Part shown: positions 8,087 to 16,974 of the stretch, in pieces
How positions within the stretch are numbered: position 1 is the first letter of the stretch
How the letters are laid out: each line of letters opens with the position of its first letter
DNA from: Methanomicrobiales archaeon
GTDB taxonomy: Archaea > Halobacteriota > Methanomicrobia > Methanomicrobiales > Methanospirillaceae
DNA length: 64,000 nt
Assembly (NCBI GenBank): GCA_022841205.1
Contig: JALHCK010000005.1
Span: forward strand, 1 to 64,000
Direction: 5' to 3'
Translations under genes and position numbers: made by a program
The notes under the pieces: generated by a model
Database searches by the model: none
What the model saw: only the letters and a program-made list of their open reading frames with translations
What the model was told of the DNA's origin: nothing

Positions 8087-8106
8087 CTGTATACCACTGT
8101 ATACCA
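8087..8106. promoter_or_regulatory. Tandem CTGTATACCA repeat, candidate operator for fdhAB
   Basis: Two exact head-to-tail copies of CTGTATACCA (8087-8096 and 8097-8106). Each contains the palindrome GTATAC, so equivalent faces recur every 10 bp, one helical turn. They lie 50-70 bases upstream of the first candidate TATA box for fdhA, a usual place for an activator site. No regulator has been tied to them. Confidence 0.5.
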
Positions 8107-8258
8107 AGTACCCACCTCTGTACTATGAGAACCAACTGTTCTTTTTCAATTAATGAAAATAATAAATGCCAGTTTGAATATTGTGCAGCACCCGTGTCAC
8201 ATAGTAAAGAATAAATGGTTCCAGAAGTAAGTCAACTTAACCTGTAAAGGTGTGAATC

Positions 8259-10328
8259 ATGCAGATGAAGTACGTCCAAACAACGTGTCCGTACTGCGGA
8301 ACCGGCTGCAGTTTTAATCTTGTTGTAGAAAACAACAGGGTTACGGGTATTGCCCCGTACCAGCGCACTCCGGTGAACCAGGGGAAGTTGTGCCCGAAGG
8401 GCATCTATGCCCACGAGTTCGTGAACCATCCTGACCGCCTGAAGTCACCCCTCATCAAGAAGAATGGGAAATTTGTTGAGGCAAGCTGGGATGAGGCCTA
8501 CGACCTGATCACAAAGAAATTCAAACAGTATAAGCCCGACGAGTGCGCCTGTCTCTCTTCCGCTCGTTGCTCGAACGAGGAGAACTACGCCATGATGAAG
8601 TTCGCCCGCGGCGTGCTCAAGACCAGGCACGTTGACCACTGTGCACGCCTGTGCCATGCCTCAACAGTCGCCGGGCTGGCTTCAACCTTCGGTTCAGGAG
8701 CCATGACCAATTCGATCGGGGATATCTCCCAGTCTAAATGCTGCTTTATCATAGGCAGCAACACTTTTGAGCAGCACCCCTTGATCGGGCGCCAGTTGGT
8801 ACTTGCCAAAAAGAACGGTGCGAAAATTATCTACGCTGACCCGAGGCTCACGCCGACAGGGAAGCAGGCAGACCTCTACCTGCAGTTCAGATCAGGCTCT
8901 GATGTTGCCATATTCAACGGCCTGATGCAGGAGATCCTGAAGAATGGATGGGAGGACAAAGAGTTCATCAAGAACCGGACAAAGGATTTCGACAAGCTGA
9001 AAGAAGAGGTCATGAAGCCGGAGTATTCACTTGATAACGTCTCGAAGATTTCAGGCATTCCGGCAGCCAAGCTCAGGACAGCCGCAGAATGGATCGGAAA
9101 GGCCGAATCTGCCTGCATCCTGTATTCGATGGGCATCACCCAGCACACCACCGGAGTTGACAATGTCAGATCGGTTGCCAACATCCAGATGCTGACCGGG
9201 AACCTGGGCAGGCCGGGCACCGGTGTAAATGCGCTTCGTGGCCAGAACAACGTGCAGGGTGCCTGTGACATGGGGGCACTGCCAGTGGTATTCACCGGAT
9301 ACCAGAAGGTCATCGATGAGGCCGCCTACAAGAAGTTCGCTGATGCCTGGGGCTTCCCTGACGGGATCAGTGCGCCTCAGAACGGGTATGAAGTCACGGT
9401 CATGATGGATGTCCTAGCAGACAAACCCGGCGAGCTCAAGTGCATGTACATCATGGGCGAAAACCCAATGCTCTCTGACCCCGACCTCCACCATGTCGAG
9501 AAAGCGCTGAAGAACCTCGGGTTCCTGATCGTCCAGGACATCTTCATGACCGAGACTGCTGAATTTGCCGATGTCGTCCTGCCGGCATGCTGCTATGCCG
9601 AGAAAGATGGTACACAGACCAGCACCGAGCGCCGTGTCCAGATGTGGAGAAAAGCCCAGGAGCCGCCCGGAAATTCAAAGCTTGACTGGGTTATCATCAA
9701 GGAGATTGCCTCCAGGATGGGTTATGCCAAGCAGTTCCCCTGGAACAGCGCCGAAGATATCTTCACCGAAATCGCCAAGGTGACACCGTCCTATGCGGGT
9801 ATGAACTACACTAGGCTGAACAGGCCCGAAGCACTCCACTGGCCCTGCCCGGCACCCGATCATGCCGGTACACCCATCCTGCACAAGGAGAAGTTCGCCC
9901 ATCCTGATGGCCTGGGGCAGTTCTTTGGTGTTCCTTACAAGCCCCCTGCGGAGGTTCCCGACACTGAATACCCATTCGTCCTCACTACCGGCCGCTGTCT
10001 CTGGCAATGGCACACAGGAACCATGACCCGGCGTTCCGAAAATCTGGAAGAAGAAGAGCCGACCGGCTGGATCGAAATCAACCCCGAAGATGCCAAAGCG
10101 CTCGGGATCAAGGACAAAGAGAAGATCCTGGCAGTCACCCGCAGAGGAAAGGTGGAAGTGCCGGCACGGGTCACTCCGGATATCATGAAGGGGGTAATGT
10201 TCATGCCGTTCCACTACAAGGAGTGTGCAGCAAATACCCTCACCAACAATGCGCTCGATCCTATCGCCAAGATCCCGGAGTTCAAGGCATGTGCTGTCAA
10301 AGTGCAAAAGATAGCGGAGGCGAAGTAA
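8259..10328 (+). CDS. fdhA: Formate dehydrogenase, alpha (catalytic) subunit
   Basis: A 689-residue molybdopterin oxidoreductase that oxidises formate to CO2 and passes electrons to FdhB for F420 reduction or electron bifurcation. The N-terminal [4Fe-4S] motif is CPYCGTGC (Cys10, 13, 17) plus Cys45 in KLCPKG. The catalytic position that is selenocysteine in E. coli FdhF is Cys132 here (HCARLCHAS). Further family landmarks are the molybdopterin-binding segments MGITQHTTGVDNVR, GRPGTGVNALRGQNNVQGACDMG and TTGRCLWQWHTGTMTRR. Length is typical of methanogen FdhA, and there is no signal peptide, so it is cytoplasmic. AAAGGTG six bases upstream supports the ATG at 8259. FdhB follows after one base. 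Close relatives include other F420-linked formate dehydrogenase paralogues. Confidence 0.96.
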   Translation: MQMKYVQTTCPYCGTGCSFNLVVENNRVTGIAPYQRTPVNQGKLCPKGIYAHEFVNHPDRLKSPLIKKNGKFVEASWDEAYDLITKKFKQYKPDECACLSSARCSNEENYAMMKFARGVLKTRHVDHCARLCHASTVAGLASTFGSGAMTNSIGDISQSKCCFIIGSNTFEQHPLIGRQLVLAKKNGAKIIYADPRLTPTGKQADLYLQFRSGSDVAIFNGLMQEILKNGWEDKEFIKNRTKDFDKLKEEVMKPEYSLDNVSKISGIPAAKLRTAAEWIGKAESACILYSMGITQHTTGVDNVRSVANIQMLTGNLGRPGTGVNALRGQNNVQGACDMGALPVVFTGYQKVIDEAAYKKFADAWGFPDGISAPQNGYEVTVMMDVLADKPGELKCMYIMGENPMLSDPDLHHVEKALKNLGFLIVQDIFMTETAEFADVVLPACCYAEKDGTQTSTERRVQMWRKAQEPPGNSKLDWVIIKEIASRMGYAKQFPWNSAEDIFTEIAKVTPSYAGMNYTRLNRPEALHWPCPAPDHAGTPILHKEKFAHPDGLGQFFGVPYKPPAEVPDTEYPFVLTTGRCLWQWHTGTMTRRSENLEEEEPTGWIEINPEDAKALGIKDKEKILAVTRRGKVEVPARVTPDIMKGVMFMPFHYKECAANTLTNNALDPIAKIPEFKACAVKVQKIAEAK

Positions 10329-10329
10329 C

Positions 10330-11502
10330 ATGGGACTCTTTTCATCCAAACCGGATATCAAAAAAGGCGACATGGTATATGCCTGGACCAACGATCAGGA
10401 CATCTCCAAGAAAGCCGAATGCGGTGGTGCAGTCACCACCCTGCTCAAGTATGCCCTTGAGAATAAGATGGTCGACGGAGTACTCGTGATAAAAAAAGGC
10501 CAGGACGTTTATGACGCCGTTCCCACCCTGGTGACCGATCCAAAAGAACTCAAGGATACGGCCGGGTCACTGCATTGCGGAACAGTCCTTCTCGCAAATG
10601 TGGTAAAGAAACGTCTCAATGGCGCAAAGAACATGAAAATCGGGATGACCGTCAAGGGCTGCGATCTCATGGCACTCCAGGAACTCGCCAAGCGCAAAGA
10701 GGTCAACCTGGACAATCTCCTCCTGATCGGAGTCAACTGTGGAGGCACGGTAAGCCCCATGATGGCCCGGTACATGATCACCACGAAGTACGGAGTCGAT
10801 CCGGACAAGGTCCACAAGGAGGAGATCGACAAAGGCCAGTTCATCATCGAGTATGAGGGTGGCCACAAGGGAATCTCGATTGACGAGCTCGAAGACGAAG
10901 GATTCGGACGAAGGACCAACTGCCGTCGCTGTCTCTACAAGGTCCCCCGGCAGGCAGATCTTGCCTGTGGGAACTGGGGTGTCATCGGTGAAAAGGCTGG
11001 CAAGGCAACCTTCGTTGAAGTCTGCAGCGATAAGGGAGCAGATCTCCTGTCAAGAGCGGTAAAGGGAGGGGCTCTCGCAACCGAGGCACCGGTTCCAAAG
11101 GGAATAGAGATACGTGGAAAGGTCGAGGGGGCCATGCTGAAGCTTGGTGAGAAATGGCGGAAGAAGGACTTTGCCAGGCTCGGCAAGGATCCGTGGGCCA
11201 TGATTAACGAGGAAACGTCCCGGTGCATCAAGTGTTACTCGTGTATTGAGAACTGTCCGGTGTGTTTCCCGACTGCAGAAACGCTCAAGAAGTCCTATGC
11301 CGTTCAACCCGGGCAGATACCACCAAACCCGATGTTCCACCTCCGGCGATTTGCCCACATTTCCGATTCCTGCGTCAACTGCGGTCAGTGCGAGGAGCTC
11401 TGCCCGATGGAGATTCCTCTCGCCCTGTTCTCACACGCAATACGGGCCGAATCAGATGCAGCATTCGAGCCGAAACTGGGCAAGCCTGCCTATTCAAACT
11501 AA
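10330..11502 (+). CDS. fdhB: Formate dehydrogenase, beta (F420-binding) subunit
   Basis: A 390-residue FrhB/FdhB-family protein. It carries FAD and iron-sulfur clusters and moves electrons between FdhA and coenzyme F420. The FrhB-type core includes CGGAVTTLLKYALE (residues 34-47), KGCDLMALQELAKR and the Cys-containing GVNCGGTVSPMM and NCRRCLYKVPR. Two ferredoxin-type clusters follow: CIKCYSCIENCPVC near residue 299 and CVNCGQCEELCP near residue 347. Length is normal. The gene starts one base after the fdhA stop, so the two are cotranscribed, and a T-run follows. No formate transporter gene (fdhC) is linked here, which is unusual for some methanogens but common in others. Confidence 0.95.
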   Translation: MGLFSSKPDIKKGDMVYAWTNDQDISKKAECGGAVTTLLKYALENKMVDGVLVIKKGQDVYDAVPTLVTDPKELKDTAGSLHCGTVLLANVVKKRLNGAKNMKIGMTVKGCDLMALQELAKRKEVNLDNLLLIGVNCGGTVSPMMARYMITTKYGVDPDKVHKEEIDKGQFIIEYEGGHKGISIDELEDEGFGRRTNCRRCLYKVPRQADLACGNWGVIGEKAGKATFVEVCSDKGADLLSRAVKGGALATEAPVPKGIEIRGKVEGAMLKLGEKWRKKDFARLGKDPWAMINEETSRCIKCYSCIENCPVCFPTAETLKKSYAVQPGQIPPNPMFHLRRFAHISDSCVNCGQCEELCPMEIPLALFSHAIRAESDAAFEPKLGKPAYSN

Positions 11503-11512
11503 TCTTTTTTTT
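11503..11512 (+). terminator. T-run terminator after fdhAB
   Basis: Eight T at 11505-11512 lie immediately after the fdhB stop codon, consistent with an archaeal intrinsic terminator for the fdhAB transcript. Confidence 0.55.
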
Positions 11513-11569
11513 AAACGTTGAAATTTAAAAAATCCAAACATCGAGAGTATTATTCAGGTAAACGAAACA

Positions 11570-11947
11570 CTACAATCCAAGGGCCAGATCGATCCCCCGG
11601 TTAATACTTGCATATCCTTCGGTCTCGCGACCGAGCCGCTTCAGGACAAGCCCCCTGTTATACCAGCTCTCGGCATCGAACGGATCGATGTTCAATGCCT
11701 TGTCATAGCAGGCAAGCGCCTCCTCACACCTTCCCAATTCATCAAGGCAGTTTCCTTTCTCATGCCAGGCAGATGCAACGGAAGGTTCGGTAATAAGAAT
11801 CCGGTCGATATAATCAAGGGCATGCAGGAAATCACCTGCATGCATCGCCTGATGAGCCATCCGGAGAAAATAATCCGTGTTGTGTGAGATTAATACTACC
11901 GTTTTTTTTCCCCTAATGACTGGATTATCCGTTGAAATTTCCCCCAT
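11570..11947 (-). CDS. Small TPR-repeat protein (paralogue 3)
   Basis: A TPR protein of about 125 residues, homologous to the two at 6858-7556. The repeats are NTDYFLRMAHQAMHAGDFLHA, AWHEKGNCLDELGRCEEALA with CYDKALNIDP, and SWYNRGLVLKRLGRETEGYA with SINRGIDLALG. ATG 11947 is the first start that leaves a normal N-terminus; a longer open frame reaches 12067 but lacks TPR-like sequence and crosses the likely promoter. No strong ribosome binding site is visible. It lies convergent to fdhAB and divergent from the PAS regulator. Together with the other two copies it brackets the formate dehydrogenase genes. Function is unknown beyond protein binding. Confidence 0.75.
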   Translation of the reverse strand: MGEISTDNPVIRGKKTVVLISHNTDYFLRMAHQAMHAGDFLHALDYIDRILITEPSVASAWHEKGNCLDELGRCEEALACYDKALNIDPFDAESWYNRGLVLKRLGRETEGYASINRGIDLALGL

Positions 11948-12018
11948 ACTGATGCCATGGGATCTTCCATGGCGAGAAGTCATGGAGGATGGGTTTAGAT
12001 AATAATTTGCAAGAATGG

Positions 12019-12067
12019 TTTGTACCATTATTTGAATGGCAGAACTTGTACCAGCATTGCATGGCAT
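12019..12067. promoter_or_regulatory. Shared upstream motifs of TPR paralogue 3
   Basis: TTTGTACCA (12019-12027), TTGTACCA (12046-12053) and TTGCATGGCAT (12057-12067) occur upstream of this TPR gene. TGCATGGCAT also occurs exactly at 7703-7712, upstream of the other TPR operon, where TTGTAAC elements lie beside it in the same order. This suggests a common regulator or a duplicated promoter. Confidence 0.4.
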
Positions 12068-12156
12068 TTAAGCATGTAAGGGCAATACAGATAGAAAGGG
12101 GCCTGCTTCTGGCATAACAATGTTATACAAGAGAGATTCAACTTGATTCTGATATC

Positions 12157-14826
12157 ATGGAAAACCACGGCGACCAGCGCATAAACACCATCAGGGATCT
12201 CCTCAAATCCCATCCCAGGGGGCTTTCCATATCGGAGATCGCTGACACGCTGGGTATCCGCAGACACCTGATCTCAAAAGACCTCGAATATCTCCACAGG
12301 ATGGGCCAGGTGGAATTGCAGATCATCGGGACAAGCAAGGTGTACACCTGCGCCACGAAGGTCCCTCTTGCAGGTATCCTTGACTATTTCTCCGATATGA
12401 TCCTCATGCTCGATGATGACTTTGCCATCCTGGAAGTAAACGCACCCCTCCTTCATGCGGTGAACCTCACCCGGAGCGATCTGATCGGAAAAAAGATAGG
12501 CAGTCACCCCTGGCCTCTGATAGCAGACCTGAAACCTGGAGCATTTCCCGAAGGCGGAATTGATGAACTGAATGTCATTCTTCCGGGCAAGGAAGATCCC
12601 ACGGAGATTCACCACTTCAAGGCAAGATACGTCCCAATGGTGTTTGAGAACACCTCTCCGGGAATGATAGTCTTTCTTGAGGATGCCACCAGACAGACAC
12701 GCTTCAGGGATGCATTTTTCCTCTCCGAAGCCTACTACAAGGCAATCGTCGAGAGCCAGACCGAACTCATCTTCCGGTTTCTTCCCGATGGCACTCTCAC
12801 GTTCACGAACTGGAGATGTGCGCAGACGTTCGGAATGACGGAATCAGGTATCCGGGGAAATTCCATTTTTACCTTCCTGTCGGGTACAGAGGCCGAACGG
12901 TTCAGGGAAGCCATCATGGGGTTAACGGCCGGAGAACCAAGCGTCAGGATCTCTTCAAGGCTGGAGACTACTGGAGGATGCCGGCCGTACTCGATTGCCA
13001 TACAGGCCATCCATAACGATGCTGGACGGTTGCTTGGATACCATGGCATCGCACGGGATATTACGGCAGAACAAACCGCCATTGAGGAACGTAAGTCGTA
13101 TGATGCTCACCTTGATTTTCTCTGTCGCAGTTCATGCGATTTCGTGACCTTCTCCCGCGAAAGAGATCTCATCGATTATCTCTCCGCTGGGATCCGTGAA
13201 CTTGTCCCGAATGCTGTTCAGCTTATATTTATATATGACAGTGGAAGCGGGGAGATGGTAGCAAAATCAATAACCAACGAGGCATGGTCCGATCTGCTTG
13301 ATACTGGAATCACAGATTCTCCTGCCAGGTTTCAGGCTTCTTTCTCACTTCTCCGTAACGACTCTGAACTGGGATCGGCATTTATCGGGAAATTAGCCGA
13401 GATTTCAAAAGACCGGGTTACCTCTATTTTTGGAAAATGGCTCAATGGCCGGCTCAATCTCCTGAACGGAGAAAAGAAAACATATTTTACGTTTATGGGC
13501 GGGAAAAACGAAATTGTCGGAGCTGTGGCAATTTTACTGCCATCACAGGAAACGCTTAAGGACCGAACACTTATCGAGACCTTCATCAGGATGGGGGCAC
13601 TTAACCTCCAGCGGCTCCTGGCACGTAGATCGCATGACCGGAGTGCCAACAGGTTCAGAATTTTTGCTGAAGCGGCACCCATGCCGATTGCCATCATCAA
13701 TTCCGTGGGAAAATATCTCTATGTAAACAACAGTTTCACCGAAACATTGGGATATACGCTGGAAGATATCCCAACCGGGGCAATGTGGTTTCTCAAGGCA
13801 TTTCCGGATGCAGATACTATGCAGAGAGCCCGCAATCTCTGGATCAGCGACCTTGAAAAGTCAACCGTCGGGGAGATCCGTCCCCGCCAGTTCCGGGTGC
13901 GGTGCAAGGATGGAGCTCTCAAGTCGATCATTTTCCGCCCGGTAACCCTGCCTGACGGGTGCCAGCTTGTTCTCTACGAGGACATCTCAGACCATGAGGA
14001 AGCGCAAAAAGACAGGAATCTCCTTTCCGAGATCGTCAGGTCATCCCATGATGGAATCATCGGAATGACGACATCAGGCCGGATCCAGACATGGAATCCG
14101 GGAGCTGAGCGGATCTATGGATTTACAGCAGATGAAGCTGTTGGCAGGGATATCGATATTATCTTTCCAAAACATCGGCTCCACGAGAAAGATGTGCTCC
14201 TTGAAAAAGTCTTGCATGGAGAGCACATTTCCGGATTTGAGACAGAGAGGATGAAGAAAAATGGACAGATAATCGATGTTATGGTAACCGTCTCTCCGGT
14301 GTACGACCAAAATGGCTGGATTATCGGGACATCCGCGATCGTCAGGGATATTTCAGCCCGGAAAGCGGAAGAGCGGCTTCAGAAACTTGAATCCCAGTAC
14401 CGCAATATGGTTGATTCCATCAACGTCGGGGTTTATCGCAGTACCGGGGATCCCGAAGGCCGTTTTCTCTGGGGAAATACATCACTAATCAGGATCCTTG
14501 GATATCCCTCTGTCCAGTCGGTGCAGAATGTGCCTGTGTCGGATCTTTCTATCAAGGCGCACGGCAGGGAAGAACTGCTGAGAGATCTGAAAGAGAAGGG
14601 GTTTGTCAGGAACAGAGAGATCCTCCTAAAGCGGCAAGACGGGTCAGTTGCCTATGTTCTGGTTACGGCTCTCGCGACGTTTGGCAGCAACGGAGAGATT
14701 ACCTACATCAACGGTATTGTCGAAGATATTACCGAACAACGGGTTCTTGCCCGGAAGCTGGCCTCAATCGGAAACACTCTCCCCGAACACTTACCCCTGG
14801 CACAAAGGGATGATGAAAATCCATAA
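12157..14826 (+). CDS. HTH-multi-PAS sensor/regulator without kinase domain
   Basis: An 889-residue cytoplasmic signalling protein. Residues 10-65 form a winged helix-turn-helix (LSISEIADTLGIRRHLISKD). They are followed by PAS domains at about 71-180 and 190-310, a GAF-like stretch at about 325-495, and PAS domains at about 505-620, 625-745 and 750-875. PAS cues include VRDISARKAEERLQKLESQY and GIARDITAEQ, with the terminal VEDITEQRVLARKLA. No histidine kinase, ATPase, GGDEF or receiver domain is visible and the protein ends just after the last PAS, so it most likely acts directly on DNA as a one-component regulator. No membrane segments are seen. It starts 89 bases from the divergent TPR sequence upstream region and may respond to redox or small ligands; the fdhAB connection is inferred from position only. 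Confidence 0.85.
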   Translation: MENHGDQRINTIRDLLKSHPRGLSISEIADTLGIRRHLISKDLEYLHRMGQVELQIIGTSKVYTCATKVPLAGILDYFSDMILMLDDDFAILEVNAPLLHAVNLTRSDLIGKKIGSHPWPLIADLKPGAFPEGGIDELNVILPGKEDPTEIHHFKARYVPMVFENTSPGMIVFLEDATRQTRFRDAFFLSEAYYKAIVESQTELIFRFLPDGTLTFTNWRCAQTFGMTESGIRGNSIFTFLSGTEAERFREAIMGLTAGEPSVRISSRLETTGGCRPYSIAIQAIHNDAGRLLGYHGIARDITAEQTAIEERKSYDAHLDFLCRSSCDFVTFSRERDLIDYLSAGIRELVPNAVQLIFIYDSGSGEMVAKSITNEAWSDLLDTGITDSPARFQASFSLLRNDSELGSAFIGKLAEISKDRVTSIFGKWLNGRLNLLNGEKKTYFTFMGGKNEIVGAVAILLPSQETLKDRTLIETFIRMGALNLQRLLARRSHDRSANRFRIFAEAAPMPIAIINSVGKYLYVNNSFTETLGYTLEDIPTGAMWFLKAFPDADTMQRARNLWISDLEKSTVGEIRPRQFRVRCKDGALKSIIFRPVTLPDGCQLVLYEDISDHEEAQKDRNLLSEIVRSSHDGIIGMTTSGRIQTWNPGAERIYGFTADEAVGRDIDIIFPKHRLHEKDVLLEKVLHGEHISGFETERMKKNGQIIDVMVTVSPVYDQNGWIIGTSAIVRDISARKAEERLQKLESQYRNMVDSINVGVYRSTGDPEGRFLWGNTSLIRILGYPSVQSVQNVPVSDLSIKAHGREELLRDLKEKGFVRNREILLKRQDGSVAYVLVTALATFGSNGEITYINGIVEDITEQRVLARKLASIGNTLPEHLPLAQRDDENP

Positions 14827-14960
14827 AGATCTATGATGCCGTGGCCTTATCGTTTTTCATTGGATTCTGTTCTCCCTAGAGAGACCATAGTTATCACGAT
14901 ATGATGCAAATGACCCTGGTGCCAGGGCCCGTCATCACAGTTCCCGTTTGTTTACCCGAC

Positions 14961-15860
14961 TCACCGATGAAGAGAATCAACATCCGGCACCGGGAGAACA
15001 ATATGGGCATAATGTGGCGGATAGAAAATGAAGTGTTCCAATCGAATAGGATCGGAAAATATGATATAATCGCCGTTTCTTTCTGCACAGATGATATAGG
15101 AATAAAAATGCAATCGCTGATACTCAGGCTGCCTGACCAGGGATTCTAGTTCAGCCGGCGTTGTGTTCACATATTTCGGGAAGGATTTCACCGGATCCGA
15201 GCCGGAGAGAAGTTTGTACCTTGAAAGGAGATACCGGTCCCCTTCATCTTTGAGAACGAGCCACCGGAACGGGTGGAGTGTGGGAATGGGTTTCCCATCG
15301 ACCTCCCGGGCAACAGCAAGGGTGATTGCCCCGCTGAAAAAGATGAAAAGGGCGCATCCTGACAGATATGCCAGGATCACCACAGGCCCGCCGTGCCGGG
15401 TGAAAATGATAGCGGCAAGGAGAACACTTGCCGCAAAGAGGACAAGGCTTGGGCCCGGAAATATGCATGCGGTATACTTTTTGGAAGAGTATGGGTAGAG
15501 CAGGGGAATTCCCGGGCAGGCAAGTGCATCCAGGAGAAGGTGCGTCAACCCTCCGATGATAAACAAGATCCCCATCAGAATCCAGGATAGTTCCTGCCCG
15601 GGATCGGGGAAAAACCCCCTGGCTGCAGCAAGGATCATCCCGATAAGCACCAAAGGGGCCATGGAAAAGACTCCCAGGATGCTGTGCGCGATTCCTCCAT
15701 GGGTAAGCAGGTAGAGCGATGGGTAGCGATCAGAGAGAGGTTTGAAGAGGATATCAATATCAGGAAAGACGGCTCCCAGCACCAGGCTAAAGAGAAGCGG
15801 GCCGGAGAACGTCCCTGTGGCAGCAATGGCAACCACAAAGGCATGGGTCAGTGAATCCAC
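14961..15860 (-). CDS. YdjM-type (DUF457) membrane-bound putative metal hydrolase
   Basis: An integral membrane protein of about 300 residues of the YdjM/DUF457 family, predicted metal-dependent hydrolases. The conserved His/Asp motifs are DSLTHAF at the N-terminus, GAVFPDIDIL, LLTHGGIAHSILG and GLTHLLLDAL, then YPYSSKKY. Five or so transmembrane helices span residues 5-185. A soluble C-terminal domain carries the segment REVDGKPIPTLHPFRWLV. I chose GTG 15860 because it gives the family-typical start (V/M)DSLTHA and because a TATA element (TTTATAAAAC on the minus strand, near 15931-15941) would start transcription near 15910. The open frame to 15926 would overlap that promoter. It is a single gene; substrate unknown. 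Confidence 0.82.
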   Translation of the reverse strand: MDSLTHAFVVAIAATGTFSGPLLFSLVLGAVFPDIDILFKPLSDRYPSLYLLTHGGIAHSILGVFSMAPLVLIGMILAAARGFFPDPGQELSWILMGILFIIGGLTHLLLDALACPGIPLLYPYSSKKYTACIFPGPSLVLFAASVLLAAIIFTRHGGPVVILAYLSGCALFIFFSGAITLAVAREVDGKPIPTLHPFRWLVLKDEGDRYLLSRYKLLSGSDPVKSFPKYVNTTPAELESLVRQPEYQRLHFYSYIICAERNGDYIIFSDPIRLEHFIFYPPHYAHIVLPVPDVDSLHR

Positions 15861-16112
15861 GCAAGGAAGGTTGTTTTCGCTATCCCAAAAAGGATGGTCT
15901 GTGGGAGAAAAGCGTTTGGCAAACAAAAAAGCGTTTTATAAACTTGACAGAACAAGAGGGCCGCATAATTATTCGCGGGAAAAGGGGGGGTATCCCTAGG
16001 ATTATCACATGGGCATGCAGGATTCCTTGGATCAATCCGCCATGGCTGATGCCGGACGGGAAACCACAGGAGTAAAATCCCGGTTACTGCCTGTTTACTA
16101 AAAAATTCCGGT

Positions 16113-16439
16113 TCAAACCGGATGGTACTCTTTTACCGGTGCAGTCCGTGTATGGCCATCGAGAACCCGTGAAAAATCGCGATAGCCAACAACATAGAGG
16201 CGCTGCCGTATTAGTGCGGTGAGATCCTTTTTGCGGGAATCAAGGATTGGAGAAAGCCAGGCTGACCCCTCCCGCTCGCCGCTCTGGTCGACCACATCAA
16301 CCATCCGGCTGACCATAAGGGGGGGTATATCTTCCGGGGTGATGAAATACTGTGCTCCGGATATATCCATGGAGAATCCCCGGCCTGAGCGGCGTGCGGT
16401 GCCCGCACGAGTATATGATACGGATGCCACCTTTCCCAT
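16113..16439 (-). CDS. Hypothetical protein, 108 residues
   Basis: A basic, soluble protein with no family I recognise. It has a central segment SGAQYFITPEDIPPLMVSRMV followed by an acidic bend (DQSGEREGSAW) and a C-terminal half rich in Arg (SRKKDLTALIRQRLYVVGY). The ATG at 16439 is supported by GGTGA about seven bases upstream on the minus strand. Base composition resembles the surrounding genes. No membrane helix or cysteine cluster is present. It stands alone between two gene-free stretches, so neighbours give no clue to its role. Confidence 0.6.
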   Translation of the reverse strand: MGKVASVSYTRAGTARRSGRGFSMDISGAQYFITPEDIPPLMVSRMVDVVDQSGEREGSAWLSPILDSRKKDLTALIRQRLYVVGYRDFSRVLDGHTRTAPVKEYHPV

Positions 16440-16974
16440 GTCATGTCACCCACGCATTATCTATTGACACAGGAGTATGTAAAGATGGCGTCTGACGCAT
16501 AATCTTGCCCGGATTTCAGAAACAATCCTGTAAATCTGTTTTTTTGAGGTGGTGAAATCCGTACAACCACTGCCATGTGCTGCGGCTTTCTGCATTCATG
16601 TGCTGAAATGGGCGTGATATAGAAAATAAAGGTATTCTGGCCAATCTTTTTAGAAAAGTTTATAAACCCATCGATACAAAGGATGAGTGAAGCCAGCATG
16701 GCCTGGCCCTGGATAAAGCAGAAACTGCTGATACTCTGATTGATCAATGTCTGATACTCTCATGCATCAATTGTGTATCCGGGTGCTGGCCATGATGGTC
16801 TGTTTATCCTGTAATTTTATCCTCCGCTGCTGCATCCTGCATTGGCAGGAAATCGTGTCTCCACTTCCAGGAGGCATACGGGAGTTGTCGGAATCGACCT
16901 TCATTAGATAAGCCACGATACACTGTATCCGCATGCATAAATTATTGGAAAATGCTTTCGTGGGGCGGGCGTTC
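16440..16974. other. Gene-poor stretch with a good TATA box
   Basis: About 535 bases without a convincing gene; a 96-codon minus-strand frame (16457-16747) lacks coding character. A perfect TATA-like TTTATAAA lies at 16658-16665. About 22 bases later, at 16683, ATG opens an 18-codon plus-strand frame (MSEASMAWPWIKQKLLIL) ending at 16739. CTGATACTCT occurs at 16728-16737 and again at 16751-16760. A short RNA or micro-peptide is possible. Confidence 0.3.

Larger units (their letters stand above)
7596..8258. promoter_or_regulatory. A/T-rich divergent control region between TPR operon and fdhAB
   Basis: About 660 bases with clearly lower GC than the flanks and no convincing gene. It contains TTGTAAC elements at 7675-7681 and 7690-7696, AATGCATGGCATATATG at 7701-7717, an 18-base A run at 7743-7760, and two tandem copies of CTGTATACCA at 8087-8106. 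Candidate TATA boxes for fdhA are AATAATAAAT near 8159-8168 and AAAGAATAAAT near 8206-8216. The fdhA ribosome binding site AAAGGTG is at 8246-8252. The length and repeat content suggest regulated expression of fdhAB, an inference. Confidence 0.55.

Noticed and set aside
16457..16747. 96-codon minus-strand frame
   Set aside because: No ribosome binding site and no coding pattern; spans a TATA box for the other direction.
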